A stretch of 64,000 nt of DNA from an uncultured Oscillospiraceae bacterium (GTDB lineage Bacteria > Bacillota > Clostridia > Oscillospirales > Ruminococcaceae), in NCBI GenBank assembly GCA_900547385.1, contig URGQ01000002.1:124001-188000 (forward strand). The letters are read 5' to 3'. Of this stretch, positions 60,877-64,000 are shown one piece after another. A program made the position numbers and the translations under genes. The first letter of the stretch is position 1; each line of letters begins with the position of its first letter. The notes beneath the pieces are model-generated. The model searched no databases. It saw only the letters and a list, made by a program, of their open reading frames with translations, and had not been told where the DNA came from.

Positions 60877-60907
60877 GAGCGCTGGAATACCGGCGCTCTA
60901 TTTTTTT
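60877..60907 (+). terminator. Terminator after the two-domain lipoprotein
   Basis: GAGCGCTGG and CCGGCGCTC pair around AATA, followed by TATTTTTTT. Confidence 0.88.
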
Positions 60908-60990
60908 GTGTGTTTATTATGTTTTTTGTGTTTTTGGTGCATACTATTGATGACTCTGCGGAGCCAAAAAGAAATAATGGAGGAAGTAAA

Positions 60991-61623
60991 ATGAAACGGT
61001 TTTTTGCAATTCTTCTCTGCCTAGTTATGGTGTGTGCGTTGGTTGCCTGCAACAATAGCACACCCAATAACGGCAACAACGACAACAATGGTACAAATGG
61101 CACCAACGGAACCAATGATAATAACGGGAACGGGGCCAATAACGGTGGTACAGTCAATGGAACTGCGTACCGTGTAGGGCTGGGCATGACGGTGGAATCC
61201 ACCGTCAGCCCGGCGGAGGACGATGACGATGGCCGTGCGGAGGCTGCTGTAACGACCTGTGCCCTGCTACTGGACCAAGAAGGAAAGATTCTCTCGGTTA
61301 CATTCGACTGCGTGGAAGCCGCCGCAAGCTACAATACCAGCGGGAATGTTACTTGGCCGGGCACCTATAAAAGCAAGAAAGAACAGGGTAACGATTATGG
61401 ATTGAAGGAGTATTCTTCCATCGGAAAAGAATGGTACGAGCAGGTAAATGCTTTGGAAGCATATTGCATTGGAAAAACAGTCAGCGATGTATCCTCGATG
61501 CAGATGAAGGAAGAAAACGGAAAACAAGAGATTCCTGCTGCTGCGGAGCTTAGCTCCTCCTGCACCATTTCTTGTGATCAGTTTATTGATGCCCTAAAGA
61601 AAGCAGAAATGAATGTAAAGTGA
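60991..61623 (+). CDS. Lipoprotein with one FMN-binding-like domain (SxCTIS motif)
   Basis: 210 residues from the ATG at 60991 after GGAGG. Lipobox LVAC (Cys20), an Asn/Gly/Thr-rich linker (21-57), then one copy of the domain found twice in the gene before it: VGLGM, QEGKILSVTFDCVEA, KEQGNDYGLKEY, KEWYEQVNALEAYCIGKT and SSSCTISCDQFIDAL (Thr192 in the proposed acceptor place). It looks like a diverged paralogue with ordinary codon use. Function unknown. Confidence 0.7.
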   Translation: MKRFFAILLCLVMVCALVACNNSTPNNGNNDNNGTNGTNGTNDNNGNGANNGGTVNGTAYRVGLGMTVESTVSPAEDDDDGRAEAAVTTCALLLDQEGKILSVTFDCVEAAASYNTSGNVTWPGTYKSKKEQGNDYGLKEYSSIGKEWYEQVNALEAYCIGKTVSDVSSMQMKEENGKQEIPAAAELSSSCTISCDQFIDALKKAEMNVK

Positions 61624-61636
61624 GTTTGATTCACAC

Positions 61637-61666
61637 AAAGCCGCCGCAATGACGGCTTTTTCTTTT
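61637..61666 (+). terminator. Terminator after the single-domain lipoprotein
   Basis: AAAGCCG and CGGCTTT pair around a 9-base loop, followed by TTCTTTT. Confidence 0.8.
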
Positions 61667-61688
61667 ACATTAGCGGGGAAATCCTACA

Positions 61689-61717
61689 TTGACAGAATGT
61701 CCTAATTAGGCTATGAT
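61689..61717 (+). promoter_or_regulatory. Promoter for the cytidylate-kinase-like gene
   Basis: TTGACA (61689-61694), 17-base spacer, TATGAT (61712-61717). Confidence 0.8.
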
Positions 61718-61760
61718 GAAGACATGGCGAAATGATACCGCCGGCCAAGGAGGAAACCAT

Positions 61761-62363
61761 ATGAACAGAATTATTACAGTAGGCCGTGAATTTGGCAGCG
61801 GAGGTCGGGAAATCGGACGCAAAATCGCACAGGAGTTAGGAATTGCCTACTACGACCATGAGATCGTAACAGAGTTGATCCGCCGCACCAATTTGGCGGA
61901 AGAATACATCCGCAGCATCGAGGAGAAGAACCCGGTGCCTGTCTTTGCCGTGACGACCGGCCGCACCTTCCTTTCTATCAGCAACCCGCTGGCCGATCAG
62001 CAGGTTTCTATTCTCTCGGAAGAGGGCCGCATCATTCAGGATATGGCGGAAAAATCCGACTGTGTGATTGTAGGACGCCGGGCGGACTATATTTTACGGG
62101 ATAAAAAGCCATTGCGGCTCTTTATATATGCAGGTATGGATTTTAAGATGCAGCGCTGCCGGGAATGGGAGCATTTTGGTGAGGAGATTACTGATAAAGC
62201 CCTCCGCCAAAAGATTCAAAGCGTTGATAAAGAACGCGCCAAATACTACGAGTTTATGACCGGCCAAAAATGGGGCGACAAAGCCAATTATGATATATGC
62301 CTTAATACATCCGCATTGGGCATCGAAAAGACCGTACAGAGCATCCTTGCGCTTCTAAAGTAG
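61761..62363 (+). CDS. Cytidylate kinase-like family protein
   Basis: 200 residues from the ATG behind AAGGAGG. It opens with ITVGREFGSGGREIGRKIA, a P-loop variant typical of this family, then YYDHEIV, CVIVGRRADYIL and RLFIYAG. The fold is that of P-loop nucleotide kinases; true Cmk differs in sequence, so the substrate is uncertain. Members are common in gut Clostridia and function is untested as far as I know. Confidence 0.82.
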   Translation: MNRIITVGREFGSGGREIGRKIAQELGIAYYDHEIVTELIRRTNLAEEYIRSIEEKNPVPVFAVTTGRTFLSISNPLADQQVSILSEEGRIIQDMAEKSDCVIVGRRADYILRDKKPLRLFIYAGMDFKMQRCREWEHFGEEITDKALRQKIQSVDKERAKYYEFMTGQKWGDKANYDICLNTSALGIEKTVQSILALLK

Positions 62364-62398
62364 ACCCCTTCCCCCTTCATATTACTTGCACATTGCAA

Positions 62399-62432
62399 AA
62401 GGCAGGCTCCCATAGGGAGCCTGCCTTAACTT
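62399..62432. terminator. Bidirectional terminator
   Basis: AAGGCAGGCTCCC and GGGAGCCTGCCTT are perfect 13-bp arms around ATA, between convergent genes. Confidence 0.82.
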
Positions 62433-62437
62433 TTGTT

Positions 62438-62707
62438 TTATGATAGCAACTTGATCGAAACGATCATAATAAGCGCTATAATAAGAATAATGGGTAAAAA
62501 GGTGAGCAAAGCTGAAATGACCATAGCCGGCAAATCACCTTTTTCCAAATTGTCTTTGGAGAAAGGATTATCATCTACTTGCCGAATGGGTGTTTCTTGA
62601 TCCTCTTCCCCACCATCCGGCAACGGGCCATTCATCTTCTCGAGGTATTCCTTGTTGCGATGATTCATGGTGTCCATTGCGCGCTTTTGGCGTTCCTTAA
62701 ATATCAT
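62438..62707 (-). CDS. Small membrane protein of unknown function
   Basis: 89 residues: charged N-terminal part (RQKRAMDTMNHRNKEYL, then an acidic stretch) and one C-terminal hydrophobic helix (about 62-87). No family recognised. It starts 21 bases after the ABC ATPase stop on the same strand, so it is probably the last gene of that peptide-transport operon. Confidence 0.6.
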   Translation of the reverse strand: MIFKERQKRAMDTMNHRNKEYLEKMNGPLPDGGEEDQETPIRQVDDNPFSKDNLEKGDLPAMVISALLTFLPIILIIALIMIVSIKLLS

Positions 62708-62728
62708 TTGCTTCTCCTAAAACACCGC

Positions 62729-64000
62729 TTAGAGATTATCCTTAAGAATATGGTGGCAAGCCACGAAGTGGTTGGGGCGTACTTCTTCCATTTCGGGTGT
62801 TACCATCTTGCAGATATCGGTGCAGTATTTGCAGCGAGTATGGAACTTGCAGCCCTTAGGCGGATTAACCGGACTGGGAATATCGCCCTCCAGAATGACC
62901 AGTTCGCGGTCATCATCCACATTAGTGGTAGGAATCGCGCCCAACAGAGCCTCAGTATAGGGGTGCAGCGGATGGTCAAACAGCTCTTGGGATTCTGCCT
63001 GCTCTACCATGTTGCCCAAATACATAACACCGATACGATCGGAAATATAACGGACAACGGAAAGGTCATGAGTAATGAACAGGTAGGTTAAGTTCTGCTG
63101 TTCCTTCAGGTCGCTCAACAAGTTGATAATCTGCGACTGAATGGATACATCCAGTGCGGAAACTGCCTCATCGCAAACGACAAACTTGGGATTAGTAGCC
63201 AGACTGCGTGCAATGCCGATTCTCTGGCGCTGACCGCCGGAAAATTGGTGAGGATAGCGGTGGAGGAAGTAGGAAGCCAAACCGCATTCTTCCATGATCC
63301 CCATGATCGCGTCTTGCAGTCTGGGGCTGTTTTTGGTATAAAAGCCGTGCGAAACCAAACTTTCACCGATGATTTGACCAACAGACATACGGGGGTTCAG
63401 CGAAGAATAAGGATCCTGGAAGATAAGCTGCAGGTCGCTGCGCAACTGGCGCATCTCCTCATACTTTAGGCGTGCAAGATCAATACCGTCATCCCGGTAG
63501 CCCTCATACTTCTGGAAGCGCTCATCATCCTTATACGGCTCACGCATCTTGTTCAGCACTTCATGCTCCGCAGCAAGCTCCTTTTCGACCTCTGCGATCT
63601 GCGCCTGAACCTCCTCTACCTTCTTGCGGGCAGTCGCCGCCTTGGGGGCGACCTCCGAAGACTTGTAGAGGATATCGGCCAATTCGACCGAAAGGGATCT
63701 CTCCTTGAGATGGAGCTTATGCAGCTGTTTGGAAAGCTTGTTGATCTTGAGGAACTGCTCCGAAACGGGTGCAAGATCCTCCACCACAATGAAACCGCCG
63801 ATGACATTCGTTATATCCAACAGTGCATCATGGGCTTTCTTCTTAGCAGCAGCCAAGTCATTGTGATGCTTCAGTTTATCCTCATCGCTCATGGCGTCAT
63901 ATTCCGCCTGCAGATGATCCCTTTTTTCTTCCAGCTGAGCCAAATGCTTACGGCGCTTATCCAGCGTCTTGATGGTCTCCCGGATATACTCAGGACACAG
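62729..64000 (-). CDS. Oligopeptide ABC transporter ATP-binding protein (OppF-like) with coiled-coil insertion, 5' end outside
   Basis: 423 residues visible; the frame is open to the window edge. The C-terminal part is a normal OppF/DppF: Q-loop in LQLIFQDPYSSLNPRMSVG, signature FSGGQRQRIGIAR, Walker B KFVVCDEAVSALD, switch His in FITHDLSVV, and the oligopeptide-type tail with CKFHTRCKYCTDIC. Walker A must lie outside. Between it and the Q-loop is a long charged helical insert, at least 160 residues (63509-64000), rich in Lys, Glu, Ala and Leu and probably coiled coil; ordinary OppF has about 35 residues there. It energises peptide uptake at the membrane. Confidence 0.85.
   Translation of the reverse strand: MCPEYIRETIKTLDKRRKHLAQLEEKRDHLQAEYDAMSDEDKLKHHNDLAAAKKKAHDALLDITNVIGGFIVVEDLAPVSEQFLKINKLSKQLHKLHLKERSLSVELADILYKSSEVAPKAATARKKVEEVQAQIAEVEKELAAEHEVLNKMREPYKDDERFQKYEGYRDDGIDLARLKYEEMRQLRSDLQLIFQDPYSSLNPRMSVGQIIGESLVSHGFYTKNSPRLQDAIMGIMEECGLASYFLHRYPHQFSGGQRQRIGIARSLATNPKFVVCDEAVSALDVSIQSQIINLLSDLKEQQNLTYLFITHDLSVVRYISDRIGVMYLGNMVEQAESQELFDHPLHPYTEALLGAIPTTNVDDDRELVILEGDIPSPVNPPKGCKFHTRCKYCTDICKMVTPEMEEVRPNHFVACHHILKDNL

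Noticed and set aside
1..64000. tRNA, rRNA genes and CRISPR arrays
   Set aside because: No cloverleaf with CCA-end context, rRNA core sequence or regular short repeats with spacers were seen by eye; a covariance-model scan was not possible.

Overview
The window is chromosomal DNA from an anaerobic, endospore-forming Firmicute. The evidence is a complete spoIIIA operon, yabP-yabQ, a PolC-type replicase, GatCAB amidotransferase, a tyrosyl T-box leader, a CIRCE-controlled small heat-shock gene, MurT/GatD lipid II amidation and a perfect 16-bp parS site. Gene order and protein style look like the class Clostridia, probably Oscillospirales; that placement is inference. No rRNA, tRNA, CRISPR array, prophage or intact insertion sequence was seen.

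Layout. 1-4.3 kb: end of gatA, gatB, a convergent HAD phosphatase and an orphan metal-binding lipoprotein behind a palindromic operator. 4.3-4.9 kb: decayed ABC/ECF transporter fragments. 5.1-9.8 kb: spoIIIAA-AH, the mother-cell side of the forespore feeding channel. 9.9-17.0 kb: asp23, nusB, xseA, xseB, ispA, tlyA, nadK, argR, recN, a conserved housekeeping run that lacks folD and dxs here. 17.3-19.3 kb: murT-gatD. 19.3-22.4 kb: an amino-acid permease, then T-box and tyrS, then parS. 22.5-30.1 kb (minus): a one-module acyl-AMP ligase/carrier/reductase enzyme, class III fructose bisphosphatase, dapA and queA. 30.3 kb: a second ABC exporter remnant. 30.6-34.2 kb: metallophosphoesterase, tgt, yajC and two membrane proteins.

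34.2-40.2 kb looks like a nucleobase module: NCS2 permease (minus), GNAT enzyme, a LacI-type regulator with two ligand-binding domains, and a cytosine-deaminase-like amidohydrolase (minus). A GCGCAATTTAG-like motif recurs upstream of the permease, the regulator and the amidohydrolase. 40.5-47.0 kb (mostly minus): PHP phosphatase, tyrosine recombinase, HdeD-like protein, Hsp20, an orphan promoter-operator with no gene, THUMP-type RNA methyltransferase, hibernation factor and a second amidohydrolase. 47.1-58.4 kb (minus): S1 protein, divIC, yabQ, yabP, polC, ispG, rseP, cdsA, uppS, frr, pyrH, with dxr missing from its usual place. 58.5-61.6 kb: apbE, divergent from two lipoproteins carrying three copies of a domain that resembles an FMN-binding domain with an altered flavinylation motif. 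61.7-64 kb: a cytidylate-kinase-like protein, a small membrane protein, and an OppF-type ATPase with a long coiled-coil insertion that runs off the window.

The most promising unexplained items are the ApbE-adjacent SxCTIS lipoproteins, the stand-alone acyl-AMP ligase/reductase with its own operator, the two-sensor LacI regulator with its shared motif, and the OppF insertion.
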